Part shown: in pieces, positions 11,186 to 25,562 of the stretch
Numbering within the stretch: the stretch's first letter is position 1
How the letters are laid out: every line of letters starts with the position of its first letter
Source of the DNA: Homalodisca vitripennis
Taxonomy: Eukaryota > Arthropoda > Insecta > Hemiptera > Cicadellidae
Length of the DNA stretch: 64,000 nucleotides
Reading direction: 5' to 3'
Assembly: GCF_021130785.1 (NCBI RefSeq)
Contig: NC_060210.1
Span: 181,090,501-181,154,500 of the forward strand
Made by a program: the position numbers and the translations under genes
Notes under the pieces: model-generated
The model's input: only the letters and a program-made list of their open reading frames with translations
What the model was told of the DNA's origin: nothing
Database searches by the model: none

Positions 11186-12299
11186 CAGTAAGGTAAAAGC
11201 GAGGAGAGATTGCGCACAATTCAAAATATCTAAATAAAACGAAAATTTTTAGTTGAATATACAATTTTTTTTTAGTGTTATATTTACAGATTGTATGGGT
11301 TGTCTATTCTCTGAATTTTTCCAGATTTGATATTATGTTAATAACGAAATAATAAAAAAAATCGTAAAATGCGTTTTTGCGCAATCTCTCCTCGTGAGGG
11401 TAGGTGAGTTTGCGCACATGGGTAGGAGAGATTGTTTTATGGGAATAACTACTGCCCATTCACACTTTAAACATATTTTAATTAATGTAAACCTAATGAA
11501 ACCTTCAAACTTGATGTAAGAAATTGATAAAATTAAACATTTTAACTTGGGCACATTTATTAAAAACATTATTACATAATAGAGCATTAAAATCATTTTT
11601 TTGACGTTTTTTTCACACGCGTCCACATCAATGCACTTTCCTTCATAAATTGTACAGCTCTCGTCATCCATCTTCCACAGACCATGCACTTGATCCAGTC
11701 AGATGACGAAGTAGTTCTCTGAAATATTCAAGACACCTGTACACTCATCATCTTCATTATCGCTGGACGATGATCGGGAAAGAAGTTCAATGTCTGCGTC
11801 ATCTTCCCTCATATTAGAAGATTGCTCAAACATCAACCGTTTTCATTTGTTTTAATTCCTTTTTTTTGTATCTTTGCAAGATTTTGGTTGTTCTTTCCAT
11901 GCAGGTTTCTTATTTGTTCAATCTGGTCGCTTTTTCTTGTTTGATGCTAACCTCTTTTTTATCTTGATTTTGGTTATGTTTATTTGGATCTGTAAAACAT
12001 CATGGCACTCTTGCTTCCTTTTTGATTTTGAAGGCTCCAAGACTTTTAGGAAATCGGTGAAAGTTTTTTTGTAAAACTTTTGTTGGAGTTTCTACAGATG
12101 TGCGGCTGAACATTGTCTTGGAGGTTGAATGGTTGACAGATTAGGAGGGAATTAAATGAATTGTGATTGAGATGATTGGATTGAAATAGGTGTTCAGTGT
12201 TTCAGATACTGGATTATTTAACTGATGTCAAGGTTGGTTGGAGTGTTGTGGGGATCAGGAACAATCTGGTTTAACACATCTTGGTCACGAATGTAAAAG

Positions 12300-13970
<1,671 letters not shown>

Positions 13971-14647
13971 GCCGTAAAAAATAAATAAATTAATAGTCCA
14001 TCTTTTGTAAATAATATGGTTTTGAATTTTTTTTTAAGTTGTTTTATTAATGGTAATATGGCAATTTCATATTAATAAATAAATAAAGATTCATAATATA
14101 CATTTAAAGAATTTCTAAATGCGAATATGTAGATTCACAAATAGTTAATATTAATAATGAATCCATGCGCAATGTCTCCTACCATTACATTAAATGGAAT
14201 AAATGCGCAAATCTGCCCTCCTCCAACATGGAATGCGCGTACTGTCCTAAAAATCGGTAGGAGGAGATTGCGCAGGCTTAAACTTAGATGGCCGAAGCGA
14301 GAATTTGACCAACCACTACTGAGACAGTTTGCCCTATGTCATTACCTCTCCTAGAAAAAAATGGTAAATACCGAATAATGTATCGTAGCATCGTACTGTA
14401 TTAAATTTCATGCATCCTGCATACAAAATTCAGCCACTTACCTATGAAATGCAAAGTATGTAGGTGTTAATAATATACACTAATAACAGACTTAAGCGTC
14501 TTGAACTTTTGACAGAACACTCAACTAATGAAGCGGATCGAGGCAACTGAAGGGACGCTGCGGCGCGCACCCAACTCCAACCAAGCTGAACAAAAAGAGG
14601 GCGCAATCTCTCCTACCGCGCAATCTCTCCTCGCTTTAACCTTACGG

Positions 14648-16740
14648 TGACTGATATAAGTGATTGTTCTGCTCCGAGATGCGCTATATATGGATTAAGC
14701 TCGATATACAACGTAATCTGTATGGCGTTGACAGTAAGGTGATTAATAAAGTTCCTGTGTTAGGTGATTAGCACACTCCGAAAGTAGCCTATTATTGATG
14801 TAACTAATAGAAGTCCAATAATCTCAATAGATTGGTCCGGCTTCAGGAGCGTAACTCAATGGTTGTTGCTGCACCTCTAGAAATAGTATCTCTTAACCAA
14901 ATGGCGTCTCAGAACTCGTAGTTCTTGGTGAACGAGGGAATAATATCTATGGTGCTCAGGGGATTCAAGATTAGGTGTTTTCGATGCAGATAAATAGATT
15001 TCGAGAATGGAATTATAAATGCCGTAACTGCACGGATTGCGTGCTTACATGGAATGAACTCTCTCACCCTCTTTTGTGCTAACTTATTCTAAGCAAGGAC
15101 CGAAAGAAAATCTTCGACCCTTCCAATTCTGACTTAATATTTTTGTTATTGGCCAAAATTAAAATAATATTAGAGATTCAGAGCAAACAAATAATTTGAA
15201 TCTTATTTTAATGATTGAAGTAATAAACAACACAGAGCCTGACTTACTATGTTGCTATAATATTTATTTTCCGATAAGTTTGATATCAGATTAATTTTGC
15301 TTACGCCGTAGGAATTTCTTACCAGGGTGTATTTATATGCCAACACCTCTCAAGTGAAGAATTCGTTCATTTGAATTATTGAATCAAGCTGCGATGAAAC
15401 TTAATCTTGGAAGTAAGGTCCAGTGGGTTAAGGTCATGGATTAATAACCTTGGCTCTGTTCCTAAACCAATGGGTAGGGTATATTTTTACGACTTGATGT
15501 CGATAAAATTTGAGGACTTCTGATTTACCAATTTTGTAACAGAGTTCCGTGCGCCGGCGGGGTGTGTGCTACAAACATTTATTGTCTCAACAAGAATTCG
15601 TCTTGTCCAGACGCTTGTACTCTCTGTGGCCGAAATTGTAATGATATCTATGGACATTCTATAAAATTATACGGAATATTATGTGATTCTATGCAGACAG
15701 TGTTCAGACGTGTTCTACGTGACTCTATTAAGGAAATTCAATATTTGTGTAATACTCGATAGGCTAAGTCTTAGGGATTTCTTTTCTTGCAGTTAACCTT
15801 TATATACTCTATGTACTATAAATATATTTTTCGTATAAAATGCCGTAGTACCAAAACAACTACTAATAGACCAGAATATCTTAAAAATAAAGCGTACAGT
15901 GAAGTCTTACAGTTAGTGGTAATTAGTAATAAGCATTAGTAATAAGTTAGTGGTGGACTTCAAGGACAGTTTGCGATAGGAAATATTTTCATGTTCACTG
16001 TGACATTTTTACCAGTATATCATTGCTTTTATATATTGCTGTCAGAGTTATATAAGTAAGATCGTTAATGAATGCAACGAAATTTCAGGTGAATTTCTAC
16101 TATAACTCGTGTGCTGAGTAAACACATTAAACACGTCTATATTTATATACGAGTATAATCACGATCATTTTTGAACAGTTGTTGGATTTCTACTAGTCGA
16201 TTTAAAATTTGAATTCGTAATTGAAATGAAAGGGTCTCAAAGAAGAGAAGCCCTAGGTCCATTGCTCTTTCCTATATAACTACACTGAAGTCTCACGTTT
16301 GCATGGATTTTGATCAAATTGGCAAGGGGATTGTATAGAACTAAATGTTAACCGTTAATCGGATGTAGAATTTGAAAGCCTTTGGAATCACGGAGTGGAA
16401 CCCCCTGTCCATGATCAATTTCCGTACAAATACCATTCACGTTTATAGATTTAAAAATGTATATTGGCACGAACAAGAAACAAACGCTAACCGTAACAAA
16501 TTATACTGTGGAACGTCTTGTGAGTCAAGATGTGGAACTTTGTGGCAAGAAATAGTTTTCTCGCAACTATCCCGGATGTTTTAATGATACCATTGATCTG
16601 AATCAAAATGGGCATATTATTTTATCATTGCTATATTAACGAAGAGAATTTATTGAGCTCCTTTTCAGCCAAGGGAGCGTAGCCCCAAGACCATAAACAT
16701 GTGGTCCATAACTATTCTGTCCCTTATCCTTCCCCTAAGG
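14648..16740. other. Non-coding stretch, no identified feature
   Basis: AT-rich with no recognisable exon or element. A plus-strand open frame at 15562-15762 contains SSCPDACTLCGRNCNDIYGH, a Cys/His cluster reminiscent of LINE C-terminal knuckles. It is too short and isolated to call. Confidence 0.5.
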
Positions 16741-18051
16741 CAGTCTACTCAAACCTTTTCGACTGAAGGCTCCCTTTCGGACTGCCTACTACTTTCCGCG
16801 GCACACCTCTCAGCTCACCTCAATAGAATCTGTGAAGGAAAACAATAAAGGAAAGTATCGTGACTTTATTATTCACGTAATAATTAATTATTCACATTTG
16901 TAACATATTTGCCAGTATGTATATTATTGTAAATTAGCCATCTTAAAATCTCAAATAAGACATTTTTTTATTAAATTATACAAAGCTATATACTATTCAC
17001 TGTTACTGATTTTTAAAGAACACTGTGACTATTTTATTGTTAGACCTGGAGTAGTAGCAAGTAAAGGAAAGTAAATAAAGCACAAAAACGTTTCCCATTT
17101 TTAATTTTGCGTTATATTTAATCAACTATTATTTTTTTGTAACAGTTCAATACAGTAATTTCGTTATACAAATTACAGTTTAGCTAGTTAGATCACATAT
17201 ACTCAAATTCATCATAGTTCATAATATTTGTTTAAAGTTTCACAGGTCTAGTACAATAGATGAGCTTGTTTCCTTTAATTAATACGTAAAAATCTTGACT
17301 TATATTCAAAATTGCAGTACGCACTTTTTTCGGTTTGGTCTGTATTTTTATTTGATGACTGCCACAACTGAGAAGGCCGCCTCACAAAGAAGGAAGTAGC
17401 TAACTGTAGCTAAGTACATACACACGTAACGCTTTCCGGGCAATTTGAGGGTTTTGTTTTTCGACGTTAGACCAAAACTCTAGCAAAGAGTTCATTTTTA
17501 ATCCAGTCTTTAACGAGGTATCTGTTAGAATATCAACCAGTCGTTTACTCCTTTCAACGTTCAGATTTATCTCTTCGTTAAATGGATTAGATACCCCATT
17601 TAGCTGACATCGTTGGTAGAAAAATATTCATAAAATACACTCTCGGTTTGGAAAAATACTGCAAAAACACGGCATAAGCTCGTCTTCCACACTCAAATAA
17701 TTTTCTTTAATAAACTGTTTCCAGACAGGAAATCTAGTGTAACCTTTATCTACCTGTAGCGATGATAGCTTTTCAGAAATCGATTTCTTTTTCAAACGCT
17801 TTACTTTGTCTGACAAGTTTATGACATCTATGTTCTTTTTTGCAATTATTAGTAAGTTATGTTCAATTTTTTTAAACAATTCAGTAAGAAACCCTCTAGC
17901 TTCAACAGAAAGTTCCTATCAAAAGTTTATCGGCACTGGCATGGTTTACATCCTTCAGGTAAGCATATATCTCGCGTGTCAGCTCAAACACCTAGACACA
18001 GGGTTGCCTAGAGACAACTAACGAAAACTACTTCAGAATAAAACACACGAA
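16741..18051 (-). mobile_element. ZBED-type hAT transposon remnant, 3' part
   Basis: Plus-strand CAGTCTACTCAAACCTTTTC at 16741, followed by GACTGAAGGCTCCC, looks like a hAT terminal repeat (family pattern CAGTGGTTC...AAACTTTTTCGACTGAGGGCTCCC). Transposase sequence follows on the minus strand from 17320 to 18050 and continues beyond a younger insertion at 20303-20700. 16820-17320 is non-coding element sequence. Confidence 0.72.
17320..18051 (-). pseudogene. ZBED5/GTF2IRD2-like hAT transposase, C-terminal half
   Basis: Readable minus-strand blocks, N to C, are REIYAYLKDVNHASADKLL, then KKIEHNLLIIAKKNIDVINL, KGYTRFPVWKQFIKENYLSV, SNPFNEEINLNVERSKRLVD and SLLEFWSNVEKQNPQIARK. A shifted AAFSVVAVIK block follows at about 17350-17390. 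The last is the AxxSFSxL-like hAT dimerisation segment as it appears in ZBED5-type proteins. hAT transposases form multimers through this region. Several stops and frameshifts are present. The N-terminal half lies at 20303-20700 on the far side of the inserted element. Confidence 0.72.
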
Positions 18052-18059
18052 GTGTCAGA
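18052..18059. repeat. 8-bp target-site duplication, left copy
   Basis: GTGTCAGA immediately left of the hAT element. The identical octamer lies at 20295-20302. An 8-bp duplication is the hAT signature. Confidence 0.93.
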
Positions 18060-20294
18060 CAGGCCCGTTTTACCGAATAGGCACGTGCCTAGGGCGCTAG
18101 GCAATTGGCATTTTGGGGGGGGGGGGGGGCGCAAAAAAGGAGAAACAAATTGCCGTGGTTGTATCTGCATGCATAATCATCAAACGGGGACTATTTCTAG
18201 ACTGTCTCGAGCTGATAGGGAATTTGATCTATTTATCGCGAAACACATACCAACCACATGGTAACAAAGACAAAGGTAGTGTATCATGCCATTCGTCTGA
18301 CATTTGCAGTGAATTTATTGAGATTATGAGCAAAGAAATATTGAAACAAATCTTAAATTAAATCAAGCAAGCTCACTATCTTTCTATAATCATAGACTCC
18401 ACACCTGACGTGTCGCACACAGACCAATTGGCTTGTAGTACTTCGTTATGTTTAATTGCCCAATGCTTGCGCCAACAAACGCCTGATACAAACTCTTACC
18501 AAGTGTATGCCCACGAATCTGGAAGTTTGGAATAAGCAACCCTCAGTTTACTTGAGAAACTTGAGCTGGATGTCGATAACTGTCGTGGACAAACTTACGA
18601 CAATGCATCAAACATGTCGGGCATATACAGGTCTTCAGGCAAGGATTAACAGTAAAAATGATCTTGCTGACTATGTACTATGTGCAGCTCATTCAACTAA
18701 ACCTTGCTGGGTGTTTTGCTGCCGAGAAGGCGTGTCCTTCCAGATAACACACAATATGTTTTTACATTCGTACAAGGGGTGTATGTTTTTTCTCGGCATC
18801 CACTTACAGGTGGAACATCCTAAAAAGGCATATTGAAAAGAGTAACGAAGGAAAATCAAAGAAATATCAGAGAAAGCTAATGATAAAACCCCTGAGTGAC
18901 ACAAGATGGTCTGCTAGGGCAGACGCCCTTCGAGCTTTAAAAATAAGTCGACATGAATTAAAAGATGCTCTTGATGAGCTAAATAAAGACGATACTCAGA
19001 CACAAGAAACACAATGCATAGCCATGGGTTTCTAAAACACTTGGAAATTTCCAAACCACGTTATTAACTGTGATCTGGGACGAAATTCTAGAGACAGTTG
19101 ATAAAACAAGGAAACAAGTTTGACTCTTCAAAATCAAGATTTAGACCTATTTGGTGATACAAAGGCACTTGAAACACTATCCTCGTTTTTTGAGTGAAAA
19201 GAGATATTTATTTGATGATGTCGAGTCCAAAGCATTAAAACTTGCAGATAAAGAAGAAGCTGTATACGACAAAGTTAGAAAAAGAAAGTTATTACCCGAT
19301 GATAAGAAGGACAGAAGCATGGAAGAAACATCTCGAGAAAGATGTTTTATTGCCATGGATGTTTATTGCCATTGTTGACAATATAGCTTCGCAGCTCAAA
19401 AGAAGGGAGGTCTATACAAATCTCGACACAATATTTAAGATCTTACAAAATCTAGAAGAGAAAAATTCCAAAGAGGTGGCTTGTGAAGCTAAACTGTTAG
19501 GAGAAGTATACAAGAACGATATTGATGGACAAGACTTTGCCCAGGGAATGTAACCATTTCAAACAATACATGGTTTTGAAGAACCTTTCTAAGATCAAAG
19601 ATATGTACGCCTACATAAAATCAAAACGGATTACAGAACACTTTCCCCAATTTGAAGGTCGCTCTCAGGATATTTCTAACCTGACGTTTGACGAACTGCA
19701 CAGCTGAACGTAGCTTTTCAGCTTTGAAAAGAGTGAAGTCAGAAATTAGATCGTCATTAGTTGATGAAAGATAAAAAGCTGAATGACTTGTTGTTGCTGT
19801 GCACCCAAAACGACATTACTTTAGAATTAGACTAACAAATATTATTATCGACTTTGCAACATAGAAAACCAGAAAAAAAAGCTATTGTTATGGATTTCTA
19901 GTCAGTCTAGTGGTAAGCCAAAAACGAAAAATAATCCAAAGAAAAATGTGATTGAAACGAATACTATAAATAATGTAAATACTTAAAATGTAAAGAAGGG
20001 AGGGTGGACCTCACGGCTACCGTTACCAGTCCGGGACACGGCGGGTCCATAGGTGGTGGATAATGAGAAGTCACTCGAAAAAATCAGGATATTTGTAAAG
20101 GAGAGTTAAGGGACATTAAGTCTAAAGTCCCACCCGAACCAAAACTGGGATTTCAGACTAAATCTAAATTTACGGGGTATAGGCGTTATGGTAGGGCTGG
20201 TAGGGGGGGGGATTAGTCAGCTGGCAGGGGTATAAAATGAGGCGCAACTCTTCGTTGTGCCTAGGGCGCTGGCAGGGTGTAAAAACGGGCCTTG
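18060..20294 (+). mobile_element. hAT transposon (ZMYM-like transposase), nested insertion
   Basis: Ends are CAGGCCCGTTTTACC at 18060 and, reverse-complemented from 20294, CAAGGCCCGTTTTTAC, flanked by perfect GTGTCAGA duplications. Sub-terminal GTGCCTAGGGCGCT occurs at both ends (about 18086 and 20258), in the same orientation on the plus strand. A G-rich run lies at 18115-18129. A broken transposase occupies the middle. The insertion splits an older ZBED-type hAT, giving a clear relative age. 19865-20250, behind the transposase, is non-coding element sequence. Confidence 0.92.
18240..19860 (+). pseudogene. hAT transposase with C-terminal dimerisation motif, frameshifted
   Basis: Blocks in order: FIEIMSKEILKQILN, then YLSIIIDSTPDVSHTDQLA (first catalytic Asp segment of ZMYM/TTF-type hATs), CRGQTYDNASNMSGIY (second segment), then an RTRWSARADALRALK-like block near 18906. 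Next come LEKLEL-type helices, IVDNIASQLKRREVYTNLDT and KNSKEVACEAKLLGEVYK. It ends near 19707-19760 with ERSFSALKRVKSEIRSSL, the canonical hAT dimerisation motif. Numerous stops and shifts break the gene. Intact relatives excise and insert the element with 8-bp duplications, matching the flanks here. Confidence 0.83.
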
Positions 20295-20302
20295 GTGTCA
20301 GA
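20295..20302. repeat. 8-bp target-site duplication, right copy
   Basis: GTGTCAGA, identical to 18052-18059, directly following the right hAT terminus. Confidence 0.93.
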
Positions 20303-20700
20303 TACCATGTCCTTGCACACCTGTTCAAAATCTTACCTTTTTAGGATTGTTTTTAATGTAGTTGATTGCAGTGATCACAATCTTAGGTACATTGTGCAGT
20401 TATTACGTAGACATTTAGCGGGCAATGCTTCTCCTCGGGTCATGCAATGGGTCTAAATTGCTATTTTCGCTTTTGCACAAACGAGAACTAGAAGTCCCTT
20501 TTCGACCCGCCATTGAATTGCTACCATCAGTACATATTCCAACACATTTTTGCCAGTCAATATCATGCTTATTGGCTTCTGGGTGGAGTGATGTGTAACG
20601 GGTTCTGTTGTCAAGGCAACACGGTCCAAGAAATAGTGGGGAGTGCGCCTGCGAGTCTTACCAGACCGCTCTTCGTGCGATGACAATTTACACATTCCTT
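20303..20700 (-). pseudogene. ZBED5/GTF2IRD2-like hAT transposase, N-terminal half
   Basis: Mixed-frame minus-strand reading gives KCVGICTDGSNSMAGRKG, the catalytic CTDGAxAMxG block, then a THCMTRGEAL block (family THCMIHREAL) and a SLQSTTLKTILKR-like helix. This is the direct upstream continuation of the protein at 17320-18051, separated by the 2.2-kb hAT insertion. The region upstream of about 20700 no longer reads as transposase, so the element's 5' end is lost or too decayed. Confidence 0.72.
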
Positions 20701-22799
20701 TAATAAGTAATTTAATAACCTGTAGATATATTAATGGTAATTAAATAATTCGATATGACATTATAAACCTAATCTAGCGTAAAGACAATAACAAATTTCT
20801 TTTAATTTTTTACACAATATAATATAGTATTGTATTGATCACTGTCGCTCAAACTTTAAGAAACATCGTAAGACATGAAATTTTACTCAAGTCGGTATTT
20901 TTTAAAAAAATTCTGCTGTTTGATGCAAGGGGTTTGACACGTTCCCTGCACCCAATGCACGTGTGTGTAGATTTTACCATAGCTACCATAGCCAGAACAA
21001 ATGTTAGCCCAGGATAGTCATTGAGTTCCTGTGGTAGGCTACTCACTCATCCTGTGGGAAAGAATTTAATAAGTTTTACTGAAACTGGTATGCTTATAAC
21101 ACATGTAATAAGCATAAGAATAATTAATTATAATCTTAGTTCTTAAGTTTGCACTGCCGATGTTAGAACTACCTAAGTTTTCCGATGCACGCCGCCTCAA
21201 GTAATGGCTTACACAAATAAATTCTTGTTGCACACAAGTAAATAAATGTTTGTTCCTCAATCCAAGTAGTTCGCATCGGGCAGAGCGTCAATTAATAGTG
21301 GTTTTGTCCTATTTTATAAAGCAAGAGTAGGTCTATATTATGTGGTAAGAATGGAGCTGAGACCGCCGCGTGGGTGTGACCCAAGAGCCTGCACGACCTA
21401 TGACCTCTGTCACCCGACTCCCCACAGCTGGGCCTGGCCGCTGGGCCGCAGGTGCCGCTCTACCCTGCCTTGTCTTTATGACGCGAGACACATAAACTTT
21501 ATGGGGTCCCGGAATATTTGAATATTTGTGACAGAGACAAATTGATTTGTACAGACAATCTCGACCAACTCTCACACTCGACTAGACGTAGTGTTGACGT
21601 CTAACAGCTGTTTTACGATACAGGCCCAGACGGAAACTAATACGAATATAGGCCTACGTAGCGCTTTACTGGTTGTGACAACATCACAATCAATATTAAT
21701 CTCTAATTGAAAAGTGAGTTTCTATCTAACCAACAAAATGAAGCAATGTTTCCAATCACAATCAATTGATCGATTCATTGGCACAGTATAATTCTGCAAA
21801 TTTAAGATGTCCCATATAAACTTTGAACTACTATTAGTGCCTATCAGCCCGCTAATAATATGCGTCACGTACTATTTGCTCTCATAAACATATCGCACAA
21901 TTGGTCGGATAATGTTTAATATTCCTCTCAAACTCAACCTCGAAGGTTAAAACAAACTTTCAGAAATTGTCCAATAAAGTAATGCAAGGCCAGATGCATT
22001 CGTAGATTGTCTTATTCAGCTCTTACCAATGTAGTGCGGCGGCCATCTAATGATTTCAAAGCATATTATATGTTGGTAATATATTAAATCCTACTAAATT
22101 GAATTTATAGACATATTTTATATGAGAAATTTTTATATGGCTACTCTTCTTCTGTTATTTTAACCAAACGCGTCTAAGGCCTTTGTACAACGAAAATAAT
22201 ACCTTTGTTTGCATTTCAAAATTGGAAGATTTGGATATAATAGAACATATATTATTTGTTGCACATTACTTTTGCCAATATTTCAATACAAGATGGACCT
22301 AATAAAGAATGAACTTATAAGAAGAAACTGAACTATTGATTTCATATAGCTGTTAAAAGGGTTCAGAAATAAATTTTATTAAACAAAAAATACTATTTTT
22401 GTTTTTAACATGTTTATAAAATTTGAATCTTTAGCTTATTAATTGAATTCCTTAAATTATATTAAACATTATAAACAAATAAGTAAAGTTGTGTAAAGTA
22501 TAGTTAGAGTGGCGTTGACAGTTCGGTGTACAATGCCTGCAAGTATCACTGTTAAACACTTAGCACAGTTAGCCTACTTTGGCAATAATGAAAGAAATTA
22601 AACCATGTTTACATATTTAACTTACAAGGATCTAGTAAAAAGATGGCTGCACAAAGTACTAGAAATCCTACAAAAGCTCTAAATAATATTAATTATTACT
22701 ATGTTACGTTATGAAACATTTATGGGCGTTTTCCAAAAGTCTGTCCTTAATCTATCCCATGTTACATAGGAACCAGACTCGGACTCAGCCTTGGCTGGC
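20701..22799. other. Non-coding stretch; GC-rich island near 21350-21610
   Basis: Mostly AT-rich. The island contains GCTGGGCCTGGCCGCTGGGC and a minus-strand open frame (21575-21333) with no recognised homologue. A CpG-rich promoter or an old repeat are both possible. Nothing else is identifiable. Confidence 0.45.
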
Positions 22800-23105
22800 C
22801 CCGGAAAAGATGTTTAGCCGGGCCCCGTCATGTCCCGTCACCGGGCCCCGTCATGTCCCCCTCACCGGCCCCCGTTATGTCCCGTCACAGCGCTCCCCTC
22901 ATGTCCCCTCACCGGGCCCCGTCATATCCCCTCACCGGCCCCCATTATGTCCCGTCACTGCGCCCCCGTCATGTCCCCTCACCGGCCCCGTCATGTCCCC
23001 TCACCGGCCCCCGTTATGTCCCGTCACTGCGCCCCCGTCATGTTCCGTCACCGGGCCCCGTCATGTCCCGTCACCGCGTCCCCGTTACACCGCTTCTCCG
23101 CACCC
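22800..23105. repeat. GC-rich minisatellite
   Basis: About fifteen imperfect units of about 20 bp, of the type CCGGGCCCCGTCATGTCCC(C/G)TCA, alternating with CCGGCCCCCGTTATGTCCCG and TCACTGCGCCCCCGTCATGT. The Pro/Arg/His-rich open frames across it in three frames are by-products of the repeat. A related GGCCCGGGCCCCGTGA motif occurs separately near 23255. Confidence 0.9.
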
Positions 23106-24419
23106 CCTCACCACTATACCCTTGCTATAGTCAGAGTTTCTTCGAAATTGTAATTAACAGTATTACAAATTTAGCCTGTAGTAGCGTTACAGTTATTAGA
23201 TAGAGCTATCACGTCCGTCGACACGGTACCTTCAAATAGACGTGTGGTGGGGTCCGGCCCGGGCCCCGTGAACTTGTCCGAAAACACCGGTCTGAGTAAG
23301 GGACTGATAGAAACTCTGCGTTATAATTAGTAATTCACAGCAAGTGATTATATATTACACTATAAGAAACTAGATTTTAGTGTCTTGCTGGTAATAAATT
23401 GTTAACAATATTATTCTCTATTAATACTAATTGTTCATAATGTAAGTTATATTCAGTATAGAGTTTCTTATAGGAAAATCTATACTGAACATAAATTGTA
23501 AACCATTAGTATTTACAGAAAATCGTATTTTTTACTATTCATTACTATTGACATCCCAAAATCCAAGGCGAAACATGTATAGATTTGAGGTTTTAAGCTT
23601 TACCCTATGTTAAAAGTGGATCTTTAGATGCAGCTAACAAATTGGCAGCTAACTAGTATCTCAAATTGTAGGAAAATGTTTCTTTAATCTGCATATCCAA
23701 AACTTTGAGAATAGAAAATAACGTTTTGTTAAAATGTTACGTCTGGTTTGTAACGATTCTTCTGAAAACGTTCCTCCCAAAATATTTGACCATTTTGGAT
23801 TATAGTACTTAGCATTGATGTGCATCTCAAAGGTGTGAATAACCTCGTAAGCAGAATAGTACCTAAAACCTTTCAAAATGATACTTACAAATGTACACAA
23901 AATAATTAAGAAGTGATTGAATAAATGATATTACAATCAACAGCGAGGATTCATATATTTGAACTGCCCATAAGTCAGAATGTTGACTAAATAGTGAATG
24001 TGTTAATTTTGAAAATCTAGATTTCATAATTCAAATAGCATTGTGTTGAAAAGAATGTTTTAATTTGATTACCTTTTATTACTCTAAGATTTAACCGATG
24101 AGTTTTTTTAATCCTCAAGACAGTAAAAAATAAAAGCTTATGCGTTGATTATTATAGCCTTCTCTATAATGATAGCCTACTAGACTTAAAATGTTAATCC
24201 AAAAAATTAAATTGGTGTTTATAAAATAAATATTGGCATGATTTGGACAATGTAATTAAATTTATTATTCCGATATTCTACGAATTCATATGGTTAATAG
24301 GTATCTTTTTTTCGCCTATTGCTTTATGGTTGATATCTATAGTTTCCTTCAATTTATAATGCATTTAACCCAGTGATTGTATAAATAATGATAAATGGGT
24401 TTATTTATTTAGACAGGCT

Positions 24420-24422
<3 letters not shown>
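23106..24422. other. AT-rich non-coding stretch
   Basis: No gene or element recognised. A weak inverted repeat (TATTCAGTATAGAGTTTC at 23452 against AAATCTATACTGAACAT at 23477) could form a short hairpin. Confidence 0.6.

Positions 24423-24491
<69 letters not shown>
24423..24491. repeat. (AT)n microsatellite
   Basis: About 70 bp of pure TA dinucleotides. Confidence 0.98.
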
Positions 24492-24493
<2 letters not shown>

Positions 24494-24509
24494 ATCATGC
24501 AATCTAAAG

Positions 24510-25455
24510 CAATGACGTCTTCTATGCAACCTGCATTACACTACTACAAGCAGTTGTCCGCGGCTTCGCACGCAATTTCCCGTTGAAAAAAGTACACTAT
24601 ATTCACGTATTCTTTTTCTATCACATTCTAAACATTGCTGAGATAATTGATAGTCGTTCCTTCGTGAGCCTCTTGGGCGCATTATGAAGGTATGTACCAT
24701 ATTTCCTGCCTCTATCTTTCGTGGTTTTTGCTAGATCTTTATAAGTTATTCAGAACAATTAATTTATATGGATGAATCTCGGTAAACTAATTAGGTTATA
24801 AAGAATCAAATTCGGTCTGTTAAAATTAATTTTCTGTCTAAGATATTTCCAGTATTATTGAGGAGTGTGCCTTCAAGAAAATGTATCAACGAAAACCAAT
24901 TTCGATCATAAAGCGTCTTCTTTCGGCTCTTTTCATTTACCTTCGATATAACCAAATTCGATTACCTTATGTGCAAACATTCACGGATTTGTACAATGAG
25001 GTTGTTTTCACAATAGCGTTTAATAGTATTTTCATTGCATTAGATAGTTTATTGATCATTGGTGCAATCTAAATTTAAAATTAGGCAATGACGTCTTCTA
25101 TGCAACCTGCATTACACTACTGATCAAGCACTTTACAATAACAATTTTCTAAATTTTAAATGTAAACAAATGTTTCTGACTCTTTGATGAACTTCAGCTG
25201 AAAGTGTTAACAGCTGAAAGTAGCCTATCAGTTCACTTTGTATTAGGCTACGTGTCGTAGCGCAATCTGCCGGCTCCAATATAAAACACTCTAACACCAA
25301 CAACAATTTATAAATAAAAAATTAATTAAATAAACTATTTATCGGACCAAATCATGAATCTAAACCATTCTCGAATCCCCTTCAACAAACACACAACGTT
25401 TCATTAAAATCGGTCCACCCGTTTAGGAGGAGTTCAGCCCCATACACACGCGCGC
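24510..25455 (+). mobile_element. Retroposon debris with internal duplication
   Basis: TTGTCCGCGGCTTCGCACGC at 24556 and, near the right end, TTTCATTAAAATCGGTCCAC followed by CCGTTTAGGAGGAGTTCAGC, match the look of widespread insect RTE/SINE-like retroposons. The segment CAATGACGTCTTCTATGCAA plus CCTGCATTACACTACT occurs twice, at 24513 and 25086, showing an internal duplication. No reverse transcriptase coding is readable. The open frame at 24881-25072 is not identified. The class assignment is by pattern memory only. Confidence 0.42.
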
Positions 25456-25464
25456 GCATACACA

Positions 25465-25560
<96 letters not shown>
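25440..25560. repeat. (CA)n microsatellite
   Basis: ACACGCGCGCGCATACACAC, then about 95 bp of pure CA repeat, at the 3' end of the retroposon debris. Confidence 0.97.

Positions 25561-25562
<2 letters not shown>

Noticed and set aside
15562..15762. Cys-rich 66-codon frame
   Set aside because: Isolated and short, without splice or homology support; the cysteine cluster alone is not enough.
22711..23203. Three overlapping Pro/His/Arg-rich repeat proteins
   Set aside because: All three frames of the same GC minisatellite are open; this is a by-product of composition, not coding.
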